This document shows, piece after piece, positions 1 through 12,870 of a DNA stretch of 64,000 bases. Every line of letters starts with the position of its first letter. Within the stretch, counting starts at the first letter, position 1. Under the pieces are notes generated by a model, which saw only the letters and a program-made list of their open reading frames with translations, did not search any database and had not been told where the DNA came from. A program made the position numbers and the translations under genes. The stretch comes from Ectocarpus siliculosus (Eukaryota; Sar; Phaeophyceae; Ectocarpales; Ectocarpaceae), in the NCBI GenBank assembly GCA_000310025.1, contig FN649751.1:2269402-2333401 (forward strand). The letters are read 5' to 3'.

Positions 1-2649
1 GGTTTGGGGGGGGGGGGGTAGAGGGGTGTCCCCACGCCGGTCCTGGGCAGCGAGTGAGACACTTGGCGGGGGGGGCTTCACAGTTTTGGCGAAAGGATTA
101 GGAGGCATTTTTTTTTGTTGATGCAGTACACACGCATTCAATATTGTACGGAGAAAGTACAGCGAGTTTGTTGCTCTTGCATCTTAACCACACGGCGCCG
201 GAAATCGCCAAGAGATTTACAAGTGTGTCGTTGGCATCGCCAAAAGCGCTGATGCGTACGAGACAGTGGCCTTGGAGGTAGGGTTGGGGTAAAGGTTACT
301 CTCTGGTCTTTGCTACAAAGGTGCGGACAACGACAGTTTGGAAATCGTGCGGTGGGTGGGGACAAGATGGAGCACCAAAGATTGTTGGTTGGTGTCTGAC
401 TCGCGATGCCGAAAGGGCGGGGGGGGGGGGGGTTACGACGTGGTGATTTAGCCTTTCATATCGCCATCCATGGGTATGGCGAAGGTCGTGTTGCCTCTTA
501 CGCTTCCGATTGGATGTGCGCCATATGCGCCATAGATGTGGGCCGAGAATTCACCATGACCTTGCTTCCGGTTGCTTTGCTTCACCCGCCGATGAGCCGA
601 CTCATTGTTATGTTAATGCCCTCTCTCAAGAGTTGAATGTGGGACTGACCAAAGCCTCTTGTCCCGGCTGGTGGTCCCACACAATTATTCTCAGTAACAG
701 TTAGCCCGGCCTTGCAACCTGGTCAGCCCGAGTTCTCTCAACCTGTCTATACAGCTCAGCTCTGGGTGTGGTTGGCGCGCAAGCGGAACAGGTTCTCGTG
801 GGGATGAGACACGCGTTCGTGTTGGTCCCCATCTGTTGTGGCCCAACTCTACACGCCTTTCGGTGTGTGCATAGATGTTTATCGTATCAGCGGGGGATAC
901 ACAGCGTTCATATTTTCTGTTTGTACAAACCCAAGAAAAACGGCAAACTTCCAAAGGCGGCGCTGTGGTGGACCTCGTCGAAACCAACCTTGGTCAAACC
1001 ATTGGTAACACCAGTGCTGAGCTAAGGTTTGATTAATTTCGTCCACACTCGTTTTTGGTGGAGGGGGCACCATTTTCTGTCCTGGCGCCCACAATCCATT
1101 CCGCCACTTCGCAGGGACAATACCCCCTCGCCCTCCTTCAGAACCGTTTGAGTTTCAACTTCAAAAACACCGAAAGGAGCGGTCGACATCGACCGTGTTT
1201 CTGTCAAAATATCGCTTGACACATGAAGGTACAACTGTGCACAAGTGTGTATACTTGGCGTTCCGGCCCTTGTTTGCGCCTTGGGTCTGTCTCCCACCAA
1301 AATCCCGATCGATAGGAATCCCTGTACAAGAAAGAAAGGCCGCCCCAACTCCACAAAACAAGCTCCGCAAGACGGATCCACGCCGTCCAAGGCCACCCGG
1401 GAGCAAACCATGCCCCCTGAGCTTCCGATTTCGGTGCTCGTTTCTTCGGTGTCGTTTTTCTCTCTCTCGGTTCGCTAGATTCTTCGAATAACACCGGTGC
1501 ACGCAACAGCTATTTGAAAAATCAAAGCACTCACTGCTGATGAATCCGCATCGGTACCGAAGACGCCGTCAAACTTTTCATCTCTACTCGTAGCAGTGCA
1601 CCAAAGAGCAGACGCGTATTGTAAAACCTCGTGGACGTCTACAACGATGCCCACAGCGACCGGCACAAGCGAAGCTACGCGTTCACACACGGAAGCACCT
1701 CTACAACACGGAACCAAACACGTTCCTACCTTCTTCATGCACAGCGGTACACGGCACGTCACCACAACTACAAATATCAAAACATGCACACAGTCGAACG
1801 AACCCGGCTCAGGGAAGGGGGATTGCTCGACACAAATTTCGAGTCCTGGCGCGGTGCCCACGCCGTGCGCGTCCACAGGAGAGTTGTCGCTAGCACATCG
1901 TCGCACATGCTGCTGCGGAAGCCCCGTGCTCCTACAAACGTACTGGGTCCTACTCACGAAGGTCTTGACCACAACAAGGCCGAGGCCACAGTACAGTTCA
2001 ACTGCGCGTACGGAAAAGCGGTGAAACAAGTGGACGGGAAGGTTGAATTTTAAACCATGGCACACAAAAAATGTCGTGGAATTGGCGAATAAAGAGAACC
2101 AGGCGCCGCCGATCCGCGTCAGCTAGGTACATCCGGCTTTCCGCCACGTTCCCCTGTAAAACACGCTCAGGTCGCCTTGCCCGAGGCAAAAAAAAAAAAC
2201 GAGCGACACACAGCCTTTAGGCCGCCTCTCGTATCCGGACGACGACATCAAAGCACGTCACAATCCGCGCAAGCAAAGCAAGGGGGCTCGTTCCACCGCA
2301 ACGGGACCTCCCCGTATCTGCGGGTTGTGCATCCTCGACTACACGGCCCTCTAATGGTACTACTCTCTCCCGCATCGACGTGGTGCATGGAAACGAACAA
2401 CACCCAAGGGGGGAGATGATGTACCACATCACACTCGGAGCAAACGACAGAAAAGGCGGTACTCTCACCCTTGACAAAAAAAATAAAAATGAAGTACATG
2501 CTGGAAACAAGCAAGGCAAGGAGGGAGATGTGCCGCATCACACTCGGGACAGTAAGGCGGTGCTCTCACCCTTTACAAGAACATTCCGCCCCCCTCCGAC
2601 TGGGTCTGCACGGATGTCATCCGCCCCCCTCCCTTGCGAAGCGTTCTCC
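1..2649. other. Downstream flank of the CRAL-TRIO gene; no gene recognised
   Basis: I see no conserved protein here on either strand. The stretch lies just 3' of the minus-strand CRAL-TRIO stop codon, so part of it is probably its 3' UTR. It holds poly-G runs (around 7-18 and 419-431). A minus-strand open frame at 1475-2065 (196 codons) has no domain, no compositional bias of the neighbouring genes and no splice-supported partner, so I do not call it. Confidence 0.5.
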
Positions 2650-3565
2650 CTAGCGTCCGAGGGCCCAGCCGCCCAAAAACCGTGCCGATTGAAAGGCGTG
2701 TACCCCCTCGGCCCATGCCTGAGCCGGAACCACGGCTTCCATGACACCCACGGTAAACCCGGCTACGCCTAGGGCGGCCGTGAGGGTCGCGCCCGCGACG
2801 GTCCCGGCTACCGTCGCGACCAGGCGCACGCCAGGGATGGAGTCCACGACGCACTCAAGGTCTCCACGGCGGTCTTCTTCTTCTTCTTCTCTCCCCATCC
2901 GTCCTCGGTCGGCGGTGTCACTGCCGTCGCGTTTGTCGTGTCGTTTTCGGACTATGACCACGTGGGAGGAGGAGGGGGAAGAGGAGGAGGACGAGGAGGT
3001 GGCCCATGGGTCATCGCTCGCTGGCAATTCCACCATGCTTGCCGCCGCCTGAGCTCCCAGATGCACTGCGGAGTCGTAGGGATTGCTCGGGGCGCCCCCG
3101 CTCAACACCGGCCTGTGCGATGGTGCCCCGCCGCGCCTGCTGTTCTTGTTTGCGCCGTTATCATCTTCGTTTGTCACACCGCTCCCACCAACTTCCTTTG
3201 GTACGTCCTTCGGCACAACGTTACCGCCTTCCCCCCACCTCTTTGCTGATCTATTGGTATCGCCACGACCACCACCGCCGCCACCACCACCGGCTCTGTC
3301 GACCCCATTGCTCTCGGAGGACCCGCCGCCGCCACCGCCAAAATCACGCTCGAATACAACGGGGCCGCCGCCGCCGGCCTGGTCGCCCTCGAGACTACAG
3401 CCGTCGGAGGAGCTACTCCGGCGCTCGAGCGTGCAGCTGGCGCCATCACCGCCCAGGGAGAAGCGCCGCAACAGAGCGGACATCGATCTCGCGGTCACGT
3501 TCCCTTCGCATTCAACGGGTACTGTCGCTTCGCCCTCCCGTTCTTCTTGCATCCCTGAGTGACAA

Positions 3566-3601
<36 letters not shown>

Positions 3602-6600
3602 CCTACCCTCGCCGGAGTGTCTCGCCCAAGCGCGCGGTGAAAGGCCGGGAGCAAAGGGGTGTCCGCTAGGTGCGGGGCGGTGCCGCCGTAGTCCAACGGC
3701 AGGACGGCGGGGTCGACCGCTTCCGCCAATGCTGCCTTCCACTCCTTCTCCTCGCCGAAAATGTGGACGGTGGCCTGTACGAAGGTGTAGAACAGGGAGG
3801 GGGTGCAGGAGGGCGAACTTGTTCAGATCCTGGGGGGGGGGGGGGCAGAGCTGCGCCAGAAAAGAGCCACCGGCGGTGCACCTACATCTCAACATTGTTT
3901 CAATACACACGGCCCTCGCGCGTCCGTGTGTGGTCACGAGTTAGAGTGACTACAACAGTAGTGGGCCAACCGGGGCCATTAAGAAAAAAACCAACAGCCT
4001 CGAACAGAAGACAGGTGCACGCCCACAACAGAGCTACGAGCCACGCCGTGCACCCAAAGATATTGAAGCGGCCGGGTTAGAAAAGAACAGTCGTGCCTGG
4101 CCTCTCACAAGAAACCGAAAAATGCAAAGTGCCTGGTAGGGTTCGGAAGTGTCACAGAACTCACACAAGCATCGGGTACGGGTAGATATACTCGGAAAAA
4201 TACCCCCGGTACACTCCTTTACCTTCCCTACAGTACACACCTTGGAATAGAGAAAAGTGGGCACGGCGTGAGATTGTTGGTTGTTGTATGACTCATCGAG
4301 GAGGGTGGGTGCTCTACCGTTCGCGACGGGCAATGGTACAGCCGAAGTCCGAAAAGCAATCGTAGGATAGATGTTTGTCGAGAGACTACTTGGGAGAGGG
4401 TCGACACGGCAACGGCCCGAGATAGGGCGATTGACTGTGAACTTTTTCCAAACACGGCTACAGCTGCACAAGAAGTTCAACAAAACGAAGGTGGAATTGA
4501 CCAACAACAAACGGGACGACGGCTGGACGGCCGTGATACTTTCATTCGGCCAAGACCGCCAGAATACAAAAGCCCCAAAAGTGACCAAAGAGCTGCATGC
4601 AGCAGAGAGGGAACAAAGGCGCGCGGCGGCGGGGACGCTTTGGTGTTATCACGTCTATGTACCACCTGGGTGGCCAAGAAGCCGCGGATGCCCTGCCAAA
4701 CGAGTCCGAACAAGGGCGGGGTGTTGATGACGAAGATTACGCCGCCGCGGCCTGGGTAGTGCTTGCGGTCCATCTCCGAGAGTTCTCGCAAGAGCCTACT
4801 TGTGAACAACAGTCCCCGATGACGGACGGACGGACGGACGGACGGGTGCTCATGTTTTAGCATGCCTTAGCTGTTAGACCATTGACCACGCGTCCTCGAG
4901 AGGACGGAGCAGGTGGAGGGGGTTGGGGTTGAAGAGCAACGAACCACAAAAAGGAGAACATACTCGAGTGGGGTGCATGGGACCTGCCACACGCATGGGG
5001 ATCAAAGGGACGAGCGGTGGAAAGTGACATGGGCAAATACAACCGTTCACACACCTTGTCTGCAGAGGCCAAGCCACCAAAGGAAATTCAGTGTCTGGAC
5101 GTGCGGAAAACAATACACGAACAGTAGACCATACCCCCCCCACAACAAGCTCCCACGGAGCGGCAGGGGGTGAACTTGGGGGGGGGGGGGGGCTGCGTAG
5201 TAGAGAAGCTGGGCTCGCCTGCATATTTTGCGGAGATTTCCCCTGCCGATTAAGCACGTCTCACCAGAGAAAATCTCGGTTGACCTGACCCATGGACATC
5301 CCCTTGAAGTCCATGACTACAGCGTCTGCGGCGCAACGCGAACGGAAAAATGCCGATCCGAGAAAGGGGAGCGCCGTGTGGAAACAAAGAAACAATGGGG
5401 GGAGCCGAGCGTGACTGATCACGAGGAACGAAAGCGCCTTGGCGTACCAGCACCACGGCAGTAAGGCTATCCTTACTCCGGGCCGGCATGGTGTTCCTAT
5501 TGTGGCGGATCTCAAGCGTAACTATTATAGCTAGCCACCATTTCTACGGCGGCAGGATTACGGACGTAGAGTTTGCTGTCGTGTGGTCCGGCTTGTGATC
5601 GTTGAACAACGTACCGCTACGCGAAGCAACTGACATCGTACATCGTAATGGCAGGTGGGGGGCTGAAAACAAGCTTGGGTAGCATTGCCACTGCACAAAC
5701 AAGGAACTACACGTCTTTCGTAAAACACAATCACGTGCAAAACATGGACAAAGCACGCTTCAAGGTATAGATTAATTGCTGCAAGGGCTGACAACACCCG
5801 CCTCTTCCGGGCATTACTTGCTGCCGGCTGCGCGATGCAGCATGGGTCTTTAACAATCAGAAAAAAGTCCAAATACTAGAATCAATACAGCGGTCCACGT
5901 GGTGTTTCAAACAAAATGCCAAGACAGAAGGCTAGGACGGTAATCGCTTACGACTCTGTTATTTTCTCGATATCAAGAGGCTGTGTGCGCAGCACCGAAC
6001 GTATTGCAGGGTGTTTGTACGTGTGTACGTATGATTTTCCCGTCCTCTGACTGTGTGCTTCTCTCACAAGTTTCGACGAGGTAGCCCGTTCGCGCGGAGG
6101 TTCGCCGCAAAAGATCGGCGTTGTTCTCCTGCTCCCAGGCGTGGTAGCGAAGAAGCCCGGGAAGCGTGGTAAACTCTTGGAGCTTGGAGGTGTCGAAGTT
6201 CCCGTACTGTGCGAGTGATTTTTTTCCCGAAAATCAGAGGGAGGGGCAACGAGGAGAGAAGTAGGTGCCGAGCGCGGAGGGTAAGGAACAACACGACGAG
6301 GGGGGGGGGGGGACAAACGCGGGGGTATTGCGTGCGACAGAGAAGAGGGGGTGGGGGGTGAGGACAGCCCTCGACAGAGATAAGAGAGAGTTAGGCGGGA
6401 GCACAAAGAGAAGGCCAAAAAAAAATTACAAAAGAGCTACAACGCAAGATGCACAGAGAAGCTGACGCAGCAAAGAAGACGAGATAGAAAGATCCGAACG
6501 ACAGGACAACTCCCTCCGAAAGAGGTAGCAAACACAAACCAACTCGCATGGCACACGCGTGTTGCATCAGGGGCACGCGTGTGGAGTTTGTCGCATTCAA

Positions 6601-9296
6601 GGTTCTGGTGTGCCTGTAGCACCGAGCATTCTCTCTGAACAGCACCGAATAGCCAACACCACAGATGACACTCAGCACGCCGTAGGCGTTAATATACAGC
6701 AGCAGTTGATGCCCACGAGTTTCCAGCAGCAAGCCGAGTCCATCAAACCAGGCCATCACCAGCAACAAGCGTCCTCCTTCACCACCACCACCCCCTCCAC
6801 CACCTGCATAGCTTCACCTTCTGGACGAGAATGGGCCGTCCGACACGGTCTGTTCCAATGGTATAGTGAGGATAGTGCGTCCGGCAAAGCTCCTCAAACG
6901 CTTCCGCGCTAGCGCACCCGCTGACCTCCCACGGCTCTCGGCGTGCGTTGCTCGCGACGCCAGTTTCGACCCTCCACGACAGGCTGGCCTCAAGCTGTGG
7001 AATTTTGTTGTTGTTGTTGTTGTTGTTGTTGGTGGTGGTGTTGGTATTGTCACTTGTTGTTGACGGTTTTGGAATATATACGTCTCTCACTTTTTGGTGT
7101 TTACGTGTGGGAGAGGGTAACATGTTCGTGTCGGAGAGATTTGGTGGTAAAAAAACGACACCCGTTTTCTTGAGGCGGCAAAGAAGAGCGGAGAAACGTG
7201 GGACAGAGGATGAGGTAGGTGGGACACGGTGTTGTACTGGATTGCATGGGTGCTTGCGTGGCTATTACACAGGTTATTCTACATTTCATGTTTATTATAC
7301 TGTAGGAGAATGAACCCGAAAGACAACCAATACCCGTGGACGGGATCCAGCAGGTGGGTCCAAGAAAAAACAGGGCGGGGGGGGGTAGACGATAGACAAA
7401 AATCATAGGAAAATCCCAGAAAGAAACATACACACATGTGTACAGTTGTCAAAGTCTACAGTAGTAGATCGCCTGGCCAACCAAAACTGCAAGATGGGCC
7501 AGACTTTGCACGGAAGAAGATACACAGCCGTTCAGGAGTAAATCACAGCCCGCCGACAAATAAGAAGCCCTTGCAAACGCACCTGCGCCCGTGTCAACTC
7601 CACGTCCCAGGCATTGTGGCGGAGAAAACGCAGCAGCACCAGGTCTTCTTCCTCCGGAGGACAGCTGGCCGCCAGCGTCAACCCCACGTCCCCGAGGAGC
7701 GGCGATAGATTCACGGACTCGCGCGTTAACCACTGCCGCAGTCCGCCAAGGGCGGCCTGAAGACATTGCAACAGCACAAATGGTACATAAGAGTGTGGTC
7801 GCGGAAGGAAGAGCGTTTTGGGAGTGCAACACACTGCGCAAGGTGTGCTATATCCCGCGCAAGTTGGCGAGGGTGTGTGACAAAGGCATCTAGACAGAGG
7901 GGTCTGGGTGGGGGGGCGGGGGGCGGGGGGTTGCAGACGAGTTTTCGAGCAGCAGCCGAGTACGGGACTCCTCTTGGTTTCGCCGACGATAACATTTAGA
8001 CAGAGCGAGAGCCCTATCCCCAGCCCTTGTTAAGCGCGAAATATGCAGTATTGGATGCTTTTTATTGCCGTGTACACGTGCGTGCGCTCTGGTGCGTCTT
8101 TTGAGAATAGCGACGAGTTGTTGATCTGCAGAATCCTTGTGGGTGTGTTGTATTCGTAAACCCTAAGTGAGATGCCCTTGGAGTCCTTGTAGCAGCTGTA
8201 ATGCTTGATGTTAGATGCTAGTTATCACTCACACCCGGTGGGGGGAAATAGCAGAGAGTCCCACACGACAGTTGACGTGGATGCTTCGTACAGTCATTCT
8301 CTGGTCGTTCTACTGTACCCAACGCATACCTATGTGCAGGGCACCTGAAACAGCCGTCATCTCGTCTACAGATCCGATTACGTACGCACTCACACGAACA
8401 TGTTAGGAAAAATAAATACACACACAAAAAAGACGACCCGTTCGAGATATACCCACATTTGAACGGGATTATGTTGTGTGTTGTCTAGAAGGTCAGACAC
8501 AGCAGCAATCTTTGTCACAAACCCCACAGAAGGGTGTAGATTTCCAGTGTCGCCGTTTACATGTATTTGCATGCAACAACGATGGTGAATACAGAAAAAG
8601 TAGACCACTGTAACAGTTGTACGAAGTACATGTAGTATCAAAGAACAAGCGTTATCGCCTTTTGTCTTGTCTCTGCATAGTATCCGGCCGTAGGCCGCCC
8701 GCACGACGGACGGAAACAACGTGGCGCGTCACACACACACCGCCTCATGTATTGTCTTTTCCTTGTTCCAGCTATGATGTGTTTCTTGGTACAAAGAGGC
8801 CAGACAACAGCCGGCATTGACATGCACGCGCAGAGATGAACACAGGTGATATCAGGAAATACACACAACAATCACTGAAAGGCTACACTGCTGTACTACA
8901 CTGCTGTACCGCAGCAGATCGTGGTACGTGATCTTGTTGTATTTGGGATACTGCGGTGCGATCACACGCACACATAAAGAGTACCTCGTGGGAAGAAGAC
9001 AGCCTTCTCGCGTAATCAATCATCTCTGCGCAGGCAGCCCCTGGGTGATACGGCGGCACCATTCTCCTGTTGCCACTGTCTGCACCATCGCTGCTGCTGC
9101 AAGGCACAGGATGGTGGCGGATCAGCGTGCCGCGGGCGAGCCTTCGCGGCGCTGGCTCTACCCAACAAGAAGATCCCAGCGACGAGCCATCTTCGCCGCA
9201 ATCAGGATCACCTTCGAGCGAGATTGTGTCGGGAGACTTGGCGTGACGCTTCCTGGCACCCCGTTGGCGTAAGATACGACGTCGATGAGCACCCAT
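2650..9296 (-). CDS. CRAL-TRIO (Sec14-like) domain lipid-binding protein, 7 coding exons
   Basis: Sec14/CRAL-TRIO proteins bind and exchange phosphoinositides or other small lipids between membranes. Exons in transcript order: 9296-8985, 7756-7583, 6994-6818, 6206-6068, 5325-5265, 4795-4666, 3774-2650; they sum to 2,118 nt (705 aa) with matching phases. Residues about 115-190 carry the CRAL-TRIO N helix bundle (LLRFLRHNAWDVE). The lipid pocket follows: GRPILVQKYGNFD, then VVMDFKGMS, then RKHYPGRGGVIFVINTP, closing with VHIFG and LPLDYGG (about residue 358). The 320-residue tail is Gly/Ser-rich with a poly-Ala run from a GCC repeat (3570-3602) and ends in an Ala/Val-rich hydrophobic stretch that might touch membrane. 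The start is the ATG at 9296; this first exon has no homology support, only an in-phase donor (CACGAG|GTACTC), so the N-terminus is less sure. The lipid ligand cannot be read from sequence. Confidence 0.88.
3570..3602. repeat. GCC/CCG trinucleotide microsatellite (poly-Ala)
   Basis: About 11 CCG units lie within the last CRAL-TRIO exon and encode an alanine run on the minus strand. A likely length-polymorphic site. Confidence 0.9.
4831..4852. repeat. GACG tetranucleotide microsatellite
   Basis: About five tandem GACG units in the intron between CRAL-TRIO exons 5 and 6. Confidence 0.8.
4860..4915. repeat. Dispersed ~55 bp repeat, copy 1
   Basis: The core GTTAGACCATTGACC with flanking CATGCC and GACGGAGCA recurs at 11538-11597 in the same order. 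The two copies are otherwise diverged. Function unknown; a decayed short element is the simplest reading. Confidence 0.5.
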
Positions 9297-10724
9297 CACC
9301 AGCTATCTATGTGAGACAGACAGACAGACCGAGCGAGGAGAGCAACGTGTTGCCACAGCACACAGAGAGGTGGTGGGGTTGCAGGTTGGTGGGTGACGCG
9401 GTCACAAGTCACAAGGGCGGGGGCACCGATGTATTGTAACCCCCCCTGCCTTGTAAATATCTTGGTTGTTGTCCCCCTCCTGTCGAGTTTCGAGTTTCCT
9501 GCCGCCTCTCGCCAAAACCAAACCACGCAGGGCGCTGGGGTGCCGCGAGGCGGAATCGCGCAGCTTGCTCCACCTGGATCGCGTACGACGGGCTTGGGGA
9601 TTCCTTCGGTACAATTCTACGTCCCGAGAGCGCAGCACCACCATCGCGATCTTGTGAGTACAGAATTGAGATTTTTTGTGATTTGACATGAAAGGAGAGA
9701 GCCCACCCTACAGCAGTAGACCCACCCGCGGATCGTTCGTTTACCCTCGGAGAGCCAGCTCGCATTTGCGTGCTACCGCCTTCCTGCTATCATCTATTCC
9801 CGGCACACCCTGCCAACCAAGCCTTGGCAGACCTCCCTTTTGTAGTTCAAGCCTACGCGTACAGCAGTCTATCTTCCCGCGGTCTCAGGTTTCGGTTTGG
9901 TTTTTTACCACAGATAGATCTGGCTCTCTCTCTCCTTTGGGTTCGCTCACTCACGCGCGACTCGAAACGATCCACCTCTCTCTCTTCTATATCCTGGCGC
10001 AGGTAGGCGGCAAGGAAACGATCCATCGCCCGAGGGACCTTGAGCGGGTAGTTGCCATTTCACGACAGTTCTGAAAATTCGGACAAATACGGTTTTAATT
10101 TGAAGTGATATCTCTTTCTGGATGGATCGCGGAGGTCGTCGATTGGACCAGTGTAGCTCTCCCCGGCCTTTCTCTCTCTGCTTGGTATTCTAGGCACATT
10201 GATTTCTTCGCTGCAGCAAAAACGGTGAACCCACTTTAGGCCTCCTGTTCTTTATTTAATCTTCGAGAAGTACTGCTATACATCGATGAAGAATATCCCA
10301 CGCCTGCTTGTTGCTTGTACGCTCCACAGCAGCACCAGCAGCAGTAGGTACCACACTCAAACAGCTACGGATTTAGAAGACCGCACGAGCACCCAGCTAC
10401 GCAAGGCCAGTCGGGAAGTGTTGTGCAAGCAAGAAACCATACTTGTCGCACAGAGCAGCGGTTGGGATTTTGTCTCGCCAGACATACCAGGTACTGCTGT
10501 CCTGCTGGAGGACCGAGCTACTACATACTGCTGTGGTAGCTCTTTGAAGGGTATGCCCCTTCGAGATCGGTAGGACATAGGTGATGTGAGTAGGTTTGCT
10601 CCATGGTGATCTCGATCTGTAGGACATGGGTGATCTATCTATGTATTTGCCCGATGTGATCTGTAGAACACAGACAGGTGATCGTATAGATGGGTTGTGG
10701 TTCCCCGAGGTGAGCCGTACGACA

Positions 10725-11502
10725 TACCGTAGACGACACAAGATAGCACACCTACATGAAATCACCCCCCCCACAGAATACGATACCCCGGTGATAATTT
10801 TGGGCGTTTCTGACAAACCATCGATTTATCACCCGGGCTACATAAGATAACACGCCCCTTGAGGTTACGCCGCATACATTCACGCGGCGCCTTCTTCTAT
10901 CACCGAGGTGATACAGCATCTGCCCCGTGGGGATCGCACACACACAATATCTGCGTGCGGGGAAGCACCCCGCATGGAGACCTCCGACAACATGAACGTG
11001 CAGGGAGAGCAGAATGCCGCCGCAAGTATCTCCGCTTCTTCCACAACTGCTTCGACGGCAGCAGTACAAGCGTCTCAGATAACCTCGTTCTTTCAACGGG
11101 AGCACACTTCTACTACACAAGCGGCTCCTGCTTCTGCTCGTCCTCCTGCTGCTGCTGATCACAACAGCAGCAGCTGGCACAGCAACAGGAGCCAACATGA
11201 CAACCACCGCATCGCCTCACCAGCAGCAGCAGCCACACCCCTTTCGAGTGTGCGGCAGCAGCAGTTCGACTCTACAAGCAGTGTTATCACACACCCTCAT
11301 TATCACCCCCCAAACATACCCTGTGGGTGTTCGGACGTTCTATCACACCTCCTGGTTTATCACACCCCCTTAGGGGCCGCTGCGAGCTGCACTTTATCAC
11401 CCAGGCTGCAAAAGATACCACCCCCCCGACAGGATACCGCACCGGGTGATATTAATTGTAATGCCGAAATGCTATCACCGGGGTGTGGTGTTGTCTACGG
11501 TA
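10725..11502. mobile_element. TIR DNA element, ~778 bp member of the TACCGT family
   Basis: The left end reads TACCGTAGACGACACAAGAT. The right end read on the opposite strand is TACCGTAGACAACAC, giving a 15 bp terminal inverted repeat with one mismatch. The left arm also resembles the ends of the MITE-like copies at 46784 and 52751. The interior is full of short TATCAC(A)CCCC motifs and has an open plus-strand stretch (about 10973-11290) rich in Ala/Ser/Thr/Gln. No transposase is recognisable and no clear target duplication was found, so it is non-autonomous or decayed. Confidence 0.55.
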
Positions 11503-11537
11503 GGTGGGCGGAGGTGGGGGTGTACTCATAGTCGTGC

Positions 11538-11597
11538 ATGCCGTAGTCGTTAGACCATTGACCTCGCATCCCTACGAAGCCGGGACGGAGCACGCCG
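11538..11597. repeat. Dispersed ~55 bp repeat, copy 2
   Basis: Shares CATGCC, GTTAGACCATTGACC and GACGGAGCA, in order, with 4860-4915. Confidence 0.5.
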
Positions 11598-12870
11598 GGT
11601 TCTCACCGGACCAGGCTCTCACATCACCAAGCGCGAAGCGCCGTGAGGTATTCGGCGAGTCGCATGAAGGGTGCGCTGTATCCTGCTAAGGGTGTTCGGC
11701 ATCTTGTGCTTACTTCCTTGCGTACGGATGACAGCTGCGTATGACTTAATTTACTTTCTGGTGCTTTCACTTCCAGAGACAGTTATAAGCATTGTGTAAC
11801 TGCCTCGAGGGTGCTTGACCATTTGAACTCAACGTGGTGCGATTCTCCCCTTTGCGCGGAGTGAGGGTTCTCGACCCCGCACAACATAATGTACTCGACC
11901 ACCATTATGGTTACCGCTAGAAAATAACCCAAAGGCAAAAAAAAAGCGATAACCTGGTTGCCGAGCTCACGAAGTGATCGGCTTGTTTCACAACATCGCT
12001 GCCAAGCGACGAAAACCCAACCCCGACGACAAACACCGGGGGGGGCATATGTGGGTCTGGGGTGAGCTATACCAAATCCGTCGTTGTGCACATTTTGGTC
12101 TTCTTAGATCGATATCACCGGGTGTGCCATTCTTTGGTGAGGATGGCTTTGGTGACCTTACTTGTTCGGTGACCTTATTTGATCTGAGAGTATTTTATGT
12201 TCACCGGGTGTGGATTTCTTCTGTGTGGGTGGTGATATCTTTATCTTTGTGGATGTGTTGTCTTGTGTGATACAATATTCAGTACATGGCAAAGAATGAA
12301 CTGAGTAAACGTCAACAAAAAGAGTACATGTGGTGGCAACAACAAGTACGCTGTCCGGCTGTGGTCTTTGAATTGTTCTTCTCCCGTAGTACTTATGTCA
12401 AAGCTACCAGCACTCCCTACACTTTTCCTGTGCAAGACAGCCTGGTTCGTATTGCCACCGCGTTGCTGTTTTTTTTGTATTGGCTATATTGCAAACTGAA
12501 CACGAAACCGCGCGTATTTACCATGAGATTAATACGTCACTGTTAAGTCGGCCCAGCAGATGAGAATTTTCCCTTGGGAGACCCACAACTGCCTGCAACT
12601 GTGGTGACAGGGAACAGCGGGGCCTTTTCGTTGTGGTCCTGACGCTCGTCGTTGAAGACAGTATTAATTGTCTTCTCTCTTCGAAGAATCCATCTTTGAT
12701 CCCAAATCCTGATTTTGTTCAATTTAATATGGCCAGCAATAGCCGCAGTTTCAGCCGCTGACTGCGCTTTTGTTTAATCCATTCCTCGCGCTTCCACCGC
12801 CGTACCTCAGGAGACCAAGCTCTGTGTCTACGTGGCCGAAACGCCTGGAGGGCCGCCAGGTTATCTCACC

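Larger units (their letters stand above)
9297..12870. other. Divergent intergenic region between CRAL-TRIO and cupredoxin-like genes
   Basis: This 3.6 kb lies between two divergently transcribed genes, so both promoters and 5' UTRs must be in it. It holds the 778 bp TIR element at 10725-11502, a diverged short repeat at 11538-11597 and scattered GTGTGATA/TATCACAC motifs near 12100-12290. No conserved protein was found. Confidence 0.55.

Noticed and set aside
1475-2065. 196-codon minus-strand open frame
   Set aside because: No domain, Cys/Val-rich composition unlike the neighbouring genes, overlapping open frames in other phases, and it lies where the CRAL-TRIO 3' UTR is expected.
3006-3944. 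312-codon plus-strand open frame, Arg/Pro/His-rich
   Set aside because: It is the antisense shadow of the last CRAL-TRIO exon; composition is that of a GC-rich reverse strand.
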